NCBI GenBank assembly: GCA_963842575.1
Contig: CAWJGS010000004.1
Coordinates: 248,001-312,000 of the forward strand
DNA from: JACDER01 sp963842575
GTDB taxonomy: Bacteria > Actinomycetota > Thermoleophilia > Gaiellales > Gaiellaceae
Length of the DNA: 64,000 nt
Reading direction: 5' to 3'
Shown: one piece after another, positions 1 through 9,338 of the stretch
Layout of the letters: each line of letters opens with the position of its first letter
Position numbering within the stretch: the first letter of the stretch is position 1
The notes under the pieces: model-generated
What the model was told of the DNA's origin: nothing
What the model saw: only the letters and a program-made list of their open reading frames with translations
The model's database searches: none
Program-made: the position numbers and the translations under genes

Positions 1-39
1 AGCGGGATAGAGCGTGGAGGTGGCCGCTCGAGAAGACCG

Positions 40-1107
40 CTATGCGGCCGCGACGGAGCTGAGATCGCGGATCGCCGCGAGCCGCGCCAGCGCCTGCGAC
101 TCGAGCTGGCGGACGCGCTCGCGCGTCAGGTCGAGCTCGTGCCCGATCGCCTCGAGCGTCCACGGCTCGCCCTCGAACCCGAAGCGCAGCTCGAGGATGC
201 GCCGCTCGCGCTCCGGCAGCGCGTCGAGCGCGCGGCGGACACCCTGCCGGCGCAGCGACTCCTCCGCCTCGTCGAACGGATCGGCGGCCTCGCGGTCGGC
301 GAAGAGATCGCCGAGCTCGCCCTCGTCGTCGGCGCCGACGCTCTGATTGAGCGACACGGACGCCTGCGCGGCGCCCATCGCCTCGTCCACGTGCTGGATC
401 GGAAGGCCGGTCGCCTCCGCCAGCTCCTCCTTCGTCGCCTCGCGGCCGAGCTCGACCTCGAGCCGGCGCGCGGCGCGCGAGAGCTTCTGCTGACGCTCGA
501 CCACGTGCACCGGCACCCGGATGGTGCGCGCGTGGTTCGCGACCGCGCGCTGCACCGACTGGCGGATCCACCAGGTCGCGTACGTGGAGAACTTGAAGCC
601 GCGGCGCCAGTCGAACTTCTCGACCGCGCGGTTCAGTCCGAGCGTGCCTTCCTGAATAAGGTCGAGAAATGGAACGCCGAGCCCTCGATAACCCTTTGCA
701 ATGGAGACGACCAGGCGCAGGTTCGACTCGATCATCCGCCGCTTGGCGGTCGGGTCGCCGCGCTCGATCGCCTTCGCGAGCGTGACCTCCTCGGCGGCCG
801 TCAGGAGCTTGTGCCGCCCCACGTCCGCGAGGAAGAGCTGGAGGCTGTCGGCCGCGCCGGTCAGCGCCTCGGCCGGCGCCGGGGGCGGCTCGGGCGTGCG
901 TGTCTCGGCCGCCTGCGGCTGGCCGATCTCGAGGCCGTTCGCCTCGAGCTCGCGGCTGAGCTGCTCGATTTCATCCTCGTTCAGCTCATGCTCGAGCGCG
1001 AACGCCTCGAGCTCCGCGGGCTCGATGAACCCGCGCTCCTCCGCGCCCTCGACAAGCGACCGCGCGCCTTCGCTCTCCAACAGCTCGTGCAACTGGTTCT
1101 GAGTCAA
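40..1107 (-). CDS. rpoD: RNA polymerase sigma-70 factor, RpoD/SigA family
   Basis: 355-aa sigma-70 protein that directs RNA polymerase to promoters. An acidic helical N-terminus resembles region 1.1, then come region 1.2 (about residues 87-118, SLQLFLADVGRHKLLT), region 2 (about 128-192, with the core-binding LIQEGTLGLNRAVEKFDW and the FKFSTYATWWIRQ -10-recognition segment), region 3, and region 4 with a C-terminal helix-turn-helix (LTRERVRQLESQAL). It is shorter than most principal actinobacterial sigma factors, so it may be either the housekeeping factor or a close group 2 paralogue. The start is a TTG preceded by AGAAAGGCAG. It lies downstream of topA on the same strand, with a 217-nt gap that probably carries its own promoter; I could not pick one. 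Confidence 0.93.
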   Translation of the reverse strand: MTQNQLHELLESEGARSLVEGAEERGFIEPAELEAFALEHELNEDEIEQLSRELEANGLEIGQPQAAETRTPEPPPAPAEALTGAADSLQLFLADVGRHKLLTAAEEVTLAKAIERGDPTAKRRMIESNLRLVVSIAKGYRGLGVPFLDLIQEGTLGLNRAVEKFDWRRGFKFSTYATWWIRQSVQRAVANHARTIRVPVHVVERQQKLSRAARRLEVELGREATKEELAEATGLPIQHVDEAMGAAQASVSLNQSVGADDEGELGDLFADREAADPFDEAEESLRRQGVRRALDALPERERRILELRFGFEGEPWTLEAIGHELDLTRERVRQLESQALARLAAIRDLSSVAAA

Positions 1108-1324
1108 GTGGTCTGCCTTTCTACCTTGTCCCTATGGAGGTTCTGTGGTGTTTCGCACTCTAGGCACACTCTCCTGGAGCATCCACCGAGAACTGTTCCC
1201 TGCGCGGGGCACTCACACACATCGAACGAGACCCCGGTGCCTCTTATTCCGTCGTCGAACGAGGAGACGGTTCGCCTCCCCTCCTACAAGACGCTTAACC
1301 AGGCTAAAAGTTTGCCCTGGACGT

Positions 1325-3896
1325 TCACCGCTTCGTGGTGCGCCGTTTGCGCGGTTTCGACGGCCCCTTCGTCCGCCGCTCGGCCAGTAATTCCGACGCC
1401 CGCTCGAGCGTAATCGTATCGGGCGTGTCGGCGCCGCGAATCGTGGCGTTGACGTCCCCGTCCGTGACGTACGGCCCGAAACGGCCGTCCTTCACGACGA
1501 CCGGCTTCTGCGTCTCCGGATCCTCGCCGAGCTCGCGCAGCGGCGCGGCGGCGGTCTGCCGGCGGCGGCCCTTGGGCTGGGAGAGGAGACCGAGCGCTTC
1601 CTCGAGCGTGACCTCGAGCAACTGCTCCTCGCGGTCGAGCGAGCGCGATTCCTTGCCCTTCTGGACGTAGGGGCCATAGCGGCCGTTCCGCGCGACGACC
1701 TCCTCGCCGTCCGCAGGGTCGGCGCCGAGCACGCGTGGGATGGTCAGCAGGCGGAGCCCGTCCTCGAGCGTGATCGTCTCGAGGGACATGCTCTGGAAGA
1801 GCGACGCGGTGCGCGGCTTCTCCTTCGACCCCTCCTCCACCACCTCGGTCACGTACGGGCCGTACCTCCCGTTGCGGGCGACGATGTCGCGACCGGTCCC
1901 GGGATCGGTGCCGAGCGTGCGGTCTTCGGAGGGCTGGGAGAGCAGCTCCTCGGCCTTCTCGGCCGTCAGCTCGTCCGGGACGATGTGCGGCGGGACGCTC
2001 GCCCGGCGCCCGTCCCGCTCCAGGTACGGGCCGTAGCGGCCGACGCGCACCATGATCCCGTTGCCGATGTCGATCGAGCTCACCTCGCGGGCGTCGATTC
2101 CACCGAGGTCGGAGACGAGAGCCTTCAGGCCCTCGTCGCCGTTTCCGTAGTAGAAGCGGCGCAGCCACTCGACCCGCTCCTCGTCGCCAGCGGCGATGCG
2201 ATCGAGGTCGTCCTCCATCCGCGCGGTGAAGTCGTAGTCGACGAGCCGCCCGAAGTGCTGCTCGAGCAGGGCGACCACCGCGAAGGCGAGGAACGTGGGG
2301 ACGAGCGCGCTGTCCTTCTTGAAGACGTAGCCGCGGTCGAGGATCGTGCCGATGATCGCCGCGTACGTGGACGGCCTCCCGATCCCCCGTTCCTCGAGGG
2401 CGCGGACGAGCGACGCCTCGGTGTAGCGCGGCGGCGGGGTCGTCTCGTGCCCCTGCGGCTCCAGCGCGGTCGCGGTGACCGAGTCGCCCTCGGACAGGTT
2501 CGGGAGCTTGCGCTCCTCCTCCTTGCGGCCGTCGTCGCGCCCCTCCTCGTAGGCGGCGAGGAAGCCGCGGAAGGTGATGACCGTGCCGGACGTGCCGAAC
2601 TCGGCCTCCTCGCCGGCTGACGACGTCCCCGCGATGCGCATGGAGACCGTCTGGCCTTTCGCGTCGGCCATCTGCGACGCGAGCGTCCGCTTCCAGATCA
2701 GGTCGTACAGGCGATGCTCGTCGCTCCCCAGCTCCCGCTCGACCTGCTGCGGCGTGCGGAAGGTGTCGCCGGCGGGGCGGATCGCCTCGTGCGCCTCCTG
2801 CGCGTTCTTGACCTTGCGGTCGTAGCGGCGCGGCTGCTCCGGGACGTACTCGGGGCCGTACAGCTCGCGCGCCTGGGCGCGCGCCGCGGTGAGCGCGGCG
2901 TCCGACAGCGTGGTCGAGTCGGTGCGCATGTAGGTGATGTAGCCGTTCTCGTACAGGCGCTGGGCCACCTGCATCGTCCGCTGCGACGTGAAACGGAGCT
3001 TGCGGCCGCCCTCCTGCTGGAGGGTCGAGGTCATGAACGGCGCGCTCGGCCGGCGGAGGTACGGCTTGCGCTCGACGCTCTTGACGGAGAAGGCGGCGGC
3101 ATCGAGCCGCTCGGCGAGGCCGCGCGCGCCATCCTCGTCGAGGAGCAGCAGCGCGTCGTCCTTGATCCGGCCGTCGCTACGCGAAGTCGCGGCCCTTGGC
3201 GAGCCGCTGGCCGTCCACCGCCACCAGCGACGCGTCAAAGGATTCCGGGTCGAACGTGCCTTCGATGTCCCACCAGGCGGAGCGAACGAAGGCCATCCGC
3301 TCGCGCTCGCGCTGGACGACGAGGCGCGTAGCCACGGACTGGACGCGGCCCGCCGAGAGGCCACTCGTGATCTTGCGCCACAGGACGGGCGAGACCTCGT
3401 AGCCGTACAGCCGGTCGAGGATGCGCCGGGTCTCCTGCGCGTCGACAAGCCGCACGTCGATCTGGCGGGTTTCCTCCAGCGCGTGCTCGATCGCCTGGCG
3501 CGTGATCTCGTGGAAGACCATCCGGCGGACGGGCACCTTGGGCTTGAGCACCTCGAGCAGGTGCCAGGCGATCGCCTCGCCCTCGCGGTCCTCGTCCGTC
3601 GCGAGCAGCAGCTCGTCGGCGTCCGCCAGCCGCTTGCGCAGCTCGGTGACCCTCCCCTTCTTGTCCGAGTCGACGACGTAGAGCGGCTCGAAGTCGTGCT
3701 CGACGTCGACGCCGAGACGCGCCCACGGCTCCTTCTTGAACTTGTCCGGGATCTCCTTAGCGCTCGTCGGCAGGTCGCGGATGTGGCCCACGGAGGACTC
3801 CACGACGAAGTCGTCGCCGAGGTACGCGGAGATCGTCCGCGCCTTCGCCGGGGACTCGACGATCACCAGCCTTTTGCCCGTTTTCGCTGCAGCCAC
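1325..3896 (-). CDS. topA: DNA topoisomerase I, frameshifted in this sequence
   Basis: Type IA topoisomerase that relaxes negative supercoils. The GTG start at 3896 opens the Toprim domain (VIVESPAKARTI, later the acidic DEDREGEAI). The active-site tyrosine is in ENGYITYMRTDST, and the C-terminal half has repeated GRYGPY-type topoisomerase C-terminal domains and a basic tail. The reading frame breaks once near 3177: the first frame reads ...KGRDFA then stop, while the next residues (SDGRIKDDALLLL) continue in a neighbouring frame with one surplus base between them. Joined, the protein is about 857 aa, normal for the family. Because topA is essential, a sequencing or assembly indel is more likely than a true pseudogene. 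It is transcribed away from the PlsC gene. Confidence 0.93.
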
Positions 3897-3992
3897 GGCG
3901 AATGACCTTAGCGACCGGCCTCGCTCGGCTGTCAAACGAATTGATCGTGTTCCGTTACTCCTAAGGAAGCACGGGCGGCGATACTGGCGCCC

Positions 3993-4634
3993 GTGCCCGA
4001 GTCCGAACGTGACCCGATGTCGAATGCCTTCTACTACTTCGTCGGCATCGTCAGCTGGCCCGCGCTGCGGCTCCTGTACCGGCTCCGCTGGCGCGGGCGC
4101 GAGAACGTGCCGCCGGGAGGGATCGTCCTGGCCTCGAATCACGTCTCGAACTTCGACCCGTGGCCGCTCGGCTACCCGCTGTGGCCGAAGCGGCGGATGC
4201 GCTGGATGGGAAAGTCCGAGCTCTTCAACCGAATCCTCGGCCCGATCCTGCGGCGCGGCGGCGCGTTTCCCGTGCGACGCGGGATGAACGACCGCGAGGC
4301 GATCCAGCGCGCGATCGAGCTCGTCCACGCCGGCGACATCGTCGTGATGTTCCCCGAGGGCACACGGCGCAAAAAGGGGTTGCGGAAGAAGTTCCGGCCG
4401 CACGCGCATTCGGGGGCGGCGCGGATAGCGATCGTCGCCGGGGTCCCGCTCGTTCCGGCCGCCGTGCGCGGCACCGACCGGCTTTCCCGGCTCGGGCCGT
4501 TGCGCGTCGCCTACGGTGAGCCCGTGCCGCTCGACGACCTCGCCGAGCTCGACCACGGGTCGGCCGCGAAGATCGCGACGGAGCGGCTGATGGACCGGAT
4601 CGCCGACCTGGAGGAGGAGCTACGCGCAGGATGA
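3993..4634 (+). CDS. 1-acyl-sn-glycerol-3-phosphate acyltransferase (PlsC family)
   Basis: 213-aa acyltransferase that would transfer an acyl chain to lysophosphatidic acid in phospholipid synthesis. It has the catalytic NHxxxxD motif (NHVSNFD, about residue 50), the substrate-binding FPEGTR block (FPEGTRRKKG, about residue 125) and a C-terminal VPVAPAAVRGT-like segment (VPLVPAAVRGT). An N-terminal hydrophobic stretch (FYYFVGIVSWPALRLL) suggests membrane association. The start is GTG 3993, or ATG 4017, which begins MSNAFYYF and would drop eight residues. Its stop overlaps the next gene by 4 nt, so the two are probably co-transcribed. Family is clear; the exact acyl acceptor is inferred. Confidence 0.9.
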   Translation: MPESERDPMSNAFYYFVGIVSWPALRLLYRLRWRGRENVPPGGIVLASNHVSNFDPWPLGYPLWPKRRMRWMGKSELFNRILGPILRRGGAFPVRRGMNDREAIQRAIELVHAGDIVVMFPEGTRRKKGLRKKFRPHAHSGAARIAIVAGVPLVPAAVRGTDRLSRLGPLRVAYGEPVPLDDLAELDHGSAAKIATERLMDRIADLEEELRAG

Positions 4635-5473
4635 GGCCGCTGCTCGTCATCGACGGCGACTCGTTCGCGCACCGCGCCTACCACGCGCTCCCGAAGTCGA
4701 TTCGCCGGGCCGACCGGCGGCCGGCCGGGGCGCTGGTCGGCTTCGCGAACATGCTGATCCGCCTGTGGGAGGCCGAGCAGCCGCGCACCGTTCTCGTAGC
4801 CTGGGACACGCTCGAGGTGCCGACCTACCGGCACGAGTCCTTCGACGCCTACCAGTCGGGGCGCGAGTTCGACGCGGAGCTGCTCGAGCAGCTGGCACTC
4901 CTGCCCGAGCTGGTGGCGTCCTTCGGCTTCGCCGTCGCCAAAGGGGCCGGATACGAGGCGGACGACTTTCTGGCTGCCGCCGCCGACGCCGAGACGGCCC
5001 GCGGCGGGCAGGCGCTCGTCGCGACCTCCGACCGCGACGCGTTCCAGCTGGCCTCCTCGACCGTGACCATCCTCCAGCCCACGCGCGGCGTGAGCGAGAT
5101 CGCCCGCATCGGCCCGCCGGAGGTGCGTGAGCGCTACGGCGTCGAGCCCGAGCAGGTGCCGGATTTCATCGCCCTGCGCGGCGATCCCTCGGACAAGCTT
5201 CCCGGCGCGCGCGGCGTCGGCCCCAAGACGGCCGCGCAGATCCTGGCCGAGTACGGCTCGCTCGAGAACGCCCTCGCCGCGGGCCGCTTCTCGGCCGAGG
5301 CGGACGCCCTCCGGCTGTACCGGCAGATCGCGCAGCTCGACCACTCCGCGCCGCTCCCGCCGATGGAGGACGCGCAGCCCGACTGGGCGGGCGCGGCGAA
5401 GCGCGCGAGCGACTGGGGGCTGGGAGCGCTCGCCGGGCGCCTCGAGGAAAGGGAGCGGGAATCGACGTCGTAA
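4631..5473 (+). CDS. 5'-3' exonuclease / flap endonuclease (PolA N-terminal-like)
   Basis: 280-aa stand-alone 5'-3' exonuclease of the family fused to DNA polymerase I in many bacteria. Metal-binding acidic residues are visible in LLVIDGDSFAHRAYHA (N-terminus), AGYEADDFLAAAA and ATSDRDAFQL. The DNA-binding helix-hairpin-helix is GDPSDKLPGARGVGPKTAA (about residues 180-198). There is no polymerase domain, and the protein ends soon after the H3TH region. The ATG overlaps the plsC stop by 4 nt. Likely roles are RNA-primer removal or flap processing; this is inference from the family. Confidence 0.9.
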   Translation: MRPLLVIDGDSFAHRAYHALPKSIRRADRRPAGALVGFANMLIRLWEAEQPRTVLVAWDTLEVPTYRHESFDAYQSGREFDAELLEQLALLPELVASFGFAVAKGAGYEADDFLAAAADAETARGGQALVATSDRDAFQLASSTVTILQPTRGVSEIARIGPPEVRERYGVEPEQVPDFIALRGDPSDKLPGARGVGPKTAAQILAEYGSLENALAAGRFSAEADALRLYRQIAQLDHSAPLPPMEDAQPDWAGAAKRASDWGLGALAGRLEERERESTS

Positions 5474-5484
5474 GCAGCGCGGCG

Positions 5485-6313
5485 ATGGAGCGGCTGCACC
5501 CGACCGGGCCGCATCCCGAGTCGCCGGAGCGCCAGCGCGTGCTGCTCGAGTCGCTGCAGGACTGGAAGGAGTCCGAGCCGGCGACGGAGGACGACGTCGC
5601 GCGCTGCCACGACCGCCTCTACATCGAGCGGATCCGCGACATCTCCGGGCCGACGTGGCTCGATCCGGACACGGTCGGCTCCGACACGAGCTACGAAGGC
5701 GCGATGCTGTCCGCCGGAGCCGCGCTCGAGGCCGTCCGCCAGGAGGCCTTCGCAATCGGCCGACCGCCCGGACACCACGCGCTCCCCACGCGCGCGATGG
5801 GCTTTTGCCTCTTCGGGAACGCGGCGATCGCCGCCCGCTATGCGCAGGCCGAGCTTGGCGTCGAGCGCGTGGCGATCGTCGACTGGGACGTCCACCACGG
5901 GAACGGCACGCAGGAGATCTTCTGGGACGACCCGAGCGTCTTCTTCGCATCGCTCCATCAGTGGCCGTTCTATCCGGGAAGCGGCGGACCGGAGGAGCAG
6001 AACGAGACGACGCTGAACGTCCCGCTCCCGGCCGGGTCCGGCGACGCCGACTACCTGCGTGCGTTTGCCGAGAAGGTCGAGCCGGCAGTCGCGGGCTTCG
6101 ACCCGGAGATCGTCATCGTCTCGGCGGGCTTCGACGCGCACGAGGAGGACCCGCTGGCGATGATGGAGGTGACCGAGCACGGGTTCCTCGAACTCGCCCG
6201 GCGCTCGGCCGCGCTCGCGCCCCGCTGCGCCGCCGTGCTCGAGGGCGGATACAACCTCGAGACGCTTCCGCGCCTCGTCGCACGCAGCGCTCGAGGGCTT
6301 CTCCGCCGCATAG
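5485..6313 (+). CDS. Histone deacetylase family (acetylpolyamine/AcuC-like) hydrolase, stop lost by frameshift
   Basis: Zn-dependent deacetylase of the HDAC/AcuC/AphA superfamily. Visible signatures are the GRPPGHHA charge-relay histidines (about residue 91), VDWDVHHGNGTQEIF metal ligands (about 133-147), SAGFDAHEEDPLA (about 213) and the C-terminal EGGYNLETL. Two oddities: the family N-terminus (VVSSAAMERLHPTGPHPE) begins upstream of the first ATG, inside the end of the exonuclease gene, with no standard start codon there. Also, no in-frame stop follows the end of homology: the frame stays open across the ABC ATPase gene to 8115. The natural end is probably the out-of-frame TAG at 6311-6313, so a one-base indel near 6300 is likely. 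The end given here is therefore approximate. Confidence 0.8.
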
Positions 6314-6328
6314 ATAACCTGGTTCAAC

Positions 6329-7342
6329 ATGCGGGACGAACACGGCATCCAGGCCGAGAAGCTGGCGCGCGAGTACAAGGGCGGGATCAAGGCCGTGGAC
6401 GGGATCGACCTGCGTATCGAGCCCGGCGAGATCTACGGGTTCCTCGGCCCGAACGGCGCGGGGAAGTCGACGACGGTGCACATGCTGACGACGCTCCTGC
6501 CACCCACCTCGGGCACCGCCAGCGTGGCGGGATTCGACATCGTCAAGCAGGGCCCGCAGGTGCGCGCCTCCATCGGCGCCGCGCTGCAGGAGGCCGCGCT
6601 CGACCCCTTTCTGACCGGCCGCGAGCACCTGCGACTCCAGGCTTCCCTGCATGGGCTCTCGAGCGAGGAGCGAAAGCGCCGCAGCGAGGAGCTTCTCGAG
6701 CGCGTCGGGCTGACGCGCGCCGCCGACCGCAAGATCAAGGGCTACTCGGGCGGAATGAAGCGCCGTCTCGACCTGGCGCTCGCACTCGTGCACGAGCCGA
6801 GCACCCTGTTCCTCGACGAGCCGACGACAGGGCTCGACCCGCAGAGCCGCACCGCGCTCTGGAGCGAGGTCGCCCGGCTCGCCAAGGCCGAAGGCGTCAC
6901 GGTCTTCCTGACGACCCAGTACCTGGAGGAGGCGGACGTGCTCGCCAACCGCGTCGGGATCATCCACCGCGGCCACATCGTCGCCGAGGGAACGCCGGAG
7001 GAGCTGAAGGCGTCGATCGGGCGGCCGACCGTCGAAGTGACCCCCGCCGATCCGGACCAGCGCGAGGCGATCGAGGAGCTCCTCACCAACTTCGGCTCGC
7101 CGACCGTCGGCGACCCCCTGACGGTCGCCGTGCGCTGCGAGCAGGAGGCCGACCTGGCCGACATCATCCGCGCGCTCGACGCCGCCGGCCTGCACGTCGC
7201 CCAGATCCAGATGCACGAGCCGACGCTCGACGACGTCTTTCTCGCCAAGACCGGCACCTCGCTCGAGGGTGCCGCCGAAGAGGAAGAGGAGACGGAAGAA
7301 GAGGAGAAAGAGGAAGAGGAGCTCGAGCCGGTCAAAGCGTGA
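6329..7342 (+). CDS. ABC transporter ATP-binding protein, DrrA/daunorubicin-resistance type
   Basis: 337-aa nucleotide-binding subunit of a drug or lipid exporter. Walker A is GPNGAGKST (about residue 39), the signature YSGGMKRRLDLALAL (about 138), and Walker B plus D-loop LFLDEPTTGLDP (about 160). A C-terminal DrrA-type extension of about 100 aa follows. The last 25 residues are almost entirely Glu with scattered Thr/Lys (ETEEEEKEEEE), an unusual acidic tail. The stop overlaps the GTG of the first permease (GTGA). Together with the two following membrane proteins it forms a complete ABC-2 exporter operon; the substrate is not evident. Confidence 0.93.
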   Translation: MRDEHGIQAEKLAREYKGGIKAVDGIDLRIEPGEIYGFLGPNGAGKSTTVHMLTTLLPPTSGTASVAGFDIVKQGPQVRASIGAALQEAALDPFLTGREHLRLQASLHGLSSEERKRRSEELLERVGLTRAADRKIKGYSGGMKRRLDLALALVHEPSTLFLDEPTTGLDPQSRTALWSEVARLAKAEGVTVFLTTQYLEEADVLANRVGIIHRGHIVAEGTPEELKASIGRPTVEVTPADPDQREAIEELLTNFGSPTVGDPLTVAVRCEQEADLADIIRALDAAGLHVAQIQMHEPTLDDVFLAKTGTSLEGAAEEEEETEEEEKEEEELEPVKA

Positions 7343-8115
7343 CGGTCTCGGTTCACCAGGTTTTCGAGATCGCGCGGCGCTCGATCGTGCGCACGCTGCG
7401 CCAGCCCGCGCAGATCATCCCGAACGTCACCTTTCCTCTGCTCCTGCTCGCGATCAACTCGAACGGCCTGCGGGCGGCAACGCACCTCCCGGGCTTCCCG
7501 ACCAACTCGTTCCTCGACTTCTTCATCCCCATCGCGTTCATGCAGGGCGCGCTCTTCGCCTCTGGAACCGCCGGGGTCGACCTCGCGCGCGACATCGACA
7601 ACGGCTTCCTCAACAGGCTCGCGCTCACGCCTCTGCGCGGCTGGGCGCTCCTGCTCGGCCAGCTCGGCGGGGCGGTGGCGCTCGGGGCGATTCAGGCCAC
7701 CGTCTACCTCGGCGTCGGGATCGCGGCCGGCGTTCGGTTCGAATCGGGAGTTGCCGGCGCCGTCCTTCTGTACGTGCTCGCCATTCTGATCGCGCTCGGG
7801 TTCGGGACGCTCGGAATCCTTATCGCGCTCAAGACCGGCTCGGGGGAGGCGGTGCAGTCAGCCTTCCCGCTCCTGTTCTTCCTGCTCTTCCTGTCGTCGA
7901 TGAACCTGCCGCGCAACCTGATCGCCGTCGGCTGGTTCCGCGATCTCGCGACCGCCAACCCGGTCTCGTACATGATCGAGGCGATGCGCAGCCTGGTCAT
8001 CACGGGCTGGGACGTACAGGCGCTCGCGCTCGGCTTCCTCTTCACGGTGCTGATGATCATCGTCGGCCTGGTCGGCTCGGCCAGGCTGCTCAAGACGAGG
8101 ATGGCGCGGACGTGA
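7339..8115 (+). CDS. ABC-2 type transporter permease (DrrB-like), first of two
   Basis: 258-aa integral membrane permease with about six hydrophobic helices and the ABC-2 pattern: a cytoplasmic N-terminal helix (VHQVFEIARRSIVRTLRQP), then paired helices and a conserved LTPLRGWALLLGQL segment. GTG 7339 overlaps the ATPase stop by 4 nt. It pairs with the ATPase upstream and with a second permease downstream (about the same length and topology), suggesting a heterodimeric membrane channel. The frame upstream of the GTG is open back to 5485, which produces a spurious HDAC-permease fusion; the GTG is the sensible start. Confidence 0.88.
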   Translation: MTVSVHQVFEIARRSIVRTLRQPAQIIPNVTFPLLLLAINSNGLRAATHLPGFPTNSFLDFFIPIAFMQGALFASGTAGVDLARDIDNGFLNRLALTPLRGWALLLGQLGGAVALGAIQATVYLGVGIAAGVRFESGVAGAVLLYVLAILIALGFGTLGILIALKTGSGEAVQSAFPLLFFLLFLSSMNLPRNLIAVGWFRDLATANPVSYMIEAMRSLVITGWDVQALALGFLFTVLMIIVGLVGSARLLKTRMART

Positions 8116-8892
8116 AGCTCACCTCGCGTCGCCAGATCGCCATGGCCCTCGCCTACCGGCAGGCGAAGGTCCTCATCAAGAACCCCTCGCTGTTTCTCCC
8201 GCCGATGCTCTTCCCGCTCATGTCGTTCCTCGCCTTCGCGGGCGGCCTCTCGAGGCTGAACCAGATACCCGGGTTCAACTACAGGGGCGGATACACACCG
8301 TTCGTCTTCGTTTTCGTCCTGCTGCAGTCGGCCGCGTTCAGCGGCGTCTTCATGGGCTTCAACGTCGCGCGCGACTTCGAGACGGGATTCGCGCGGCGGC
8401 TGCTGATCGCGGTCTCGCATCGCTCGGGGCTGATCGCCGGGTACGCGCTCGCCGCGCTGCTGCGCTGGATCGTGGTCGCCTTCGTCCTGACCATGGTCGC
8501 GCTTGATCGCGCAGATGCCGGTGGGCGGGAACGGCATCGACATCATCGGGATGTACACGCTCGCCGCGATCCTCAACTTCGCCGGCGTGCTGTGGTCGTC
8601 GGGAATCGCGCTCCGGCTGCGCTCCACCCAGGGCGCGCCGCTCATGCAGACGCCGGTCTTCCTCGCACTGTTCCTCGCGCCGGTGTACGTCCCGCTCGTC
8701 CTGCTCAAGGGTTGGATCCACGTGGTCGCGACGGGTAACCCGATCACGTACCTGCTCGAGTCGGGCCGCGGCTTCCTGTCCGGGAATCCCGAGCAGGTCC
8801 TGCTAGCGTTCGCGTGCGGAGCCGGGCTCATCGCGCTCTTCCTGGTCTGGGCGTTTCGCGGATTGCGCCGCGCCGAGCGGGCTACGAGCTGA
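8112..8892 (+). CDS. ABC-2 type transporter permease, second of two, frameshifted
   Basis: Second DrrB-like permease, about 260 aa when repaired. GTG 8112 overlaps the first permease stop by 4 nt. The N-terminal part (MKLTSRRQIAMALAYRQAK ... LRWIVVAFVLTMVA) is in one frame and the C-terminal part (MPVGGNGIDIIGMYTLAAIL ... FRGLRRAERATS) in another, with the break near 8500-8510. Hydrophobic helices continue smoothly across the join, so one base has been gained or lost rather than two genes existing. The C-terminal part carries the usual ABC-2 helices and a basic tail. Confidence 0.82.
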
Positions 8893-8955
8893 ACCGACTT
8901 GTCGGGGCCCGGCGAAGAGCGTCAGGATCTGTCCGTCCAACCACAGGAGGTTCAC

Positions 8956-9264
8956 ATGAAGGCACTGGTCATCGCACGACCGAAGTTCCCGATCGGGCCC
9001 GAGATGGCGCCGATGATCACCCAGGGCGCGCTCGACTGGTACGAGCGCTACAAGGATCGCTTCGAGGTCTTCGGCACGTTCATGGGCGGCGGCGGTTTCG
9101 CCGTCGTCGAGGTGGACGACTCGGACGAGCTCAGCAAGATGATCGTGGAGATGCCGTTCGCGACGTTCAGCGAGGTCAACGCCGAGCTGTACGTCGAAGG
9201 CGACAAGGGCTTCCGCCAGTTCCAGGACGCGATGGCGGCGATGATGGGAGCGCCCGCGGCGTAA
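8956..9264 (+). CDS. Small conserved protein, dimeric alpha/beta-barrel-like, function unknown
   Basis: 102-aa protein beginning MKALVIARPKFPIGPEMAP. The start is fixed by a strong AGGAGG at 8945-8950, six nt before ATG 8956; an upstream in-frame ATG at 8899 lacks a site. The pattern of two beta-alpha-beta halves (MKALVIARPKF ... FEVFGTFMGGGGFAVVEVDD ... FSEVNAELYVE) resembles muconolactone-isomerase or YciI-like ferredoxin folds. No catalytic residues stand out. It sits alone between the ABC operon and the FAD oxidase. Family assignment is inference from pattern only. Confidence 0.75.
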   Translation: MKALVIARPKFPIGPEMAPMITQGALDWYERYKDRFEVFGTFMGGGGFAVVEVDDSDELSKMIVEMPFATFSEVNAELYVEGDKGFRQFQDAMAAMMGAPAA

Positions 9265-9338
9265 CCGCTTGTAACGGGAGGGCGGGAGCGCGAGACTAGG
9301 GCTGCGACTGCATATCGGGGAGAAGAGAGGAGCACGTC

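Noticed and set aside
5485..8115. An 876-residue HDAC-permease fusion protein
   Set aside because: The middle third is the ABC ATPase gene read in the wrong frame; both ends are separate families.
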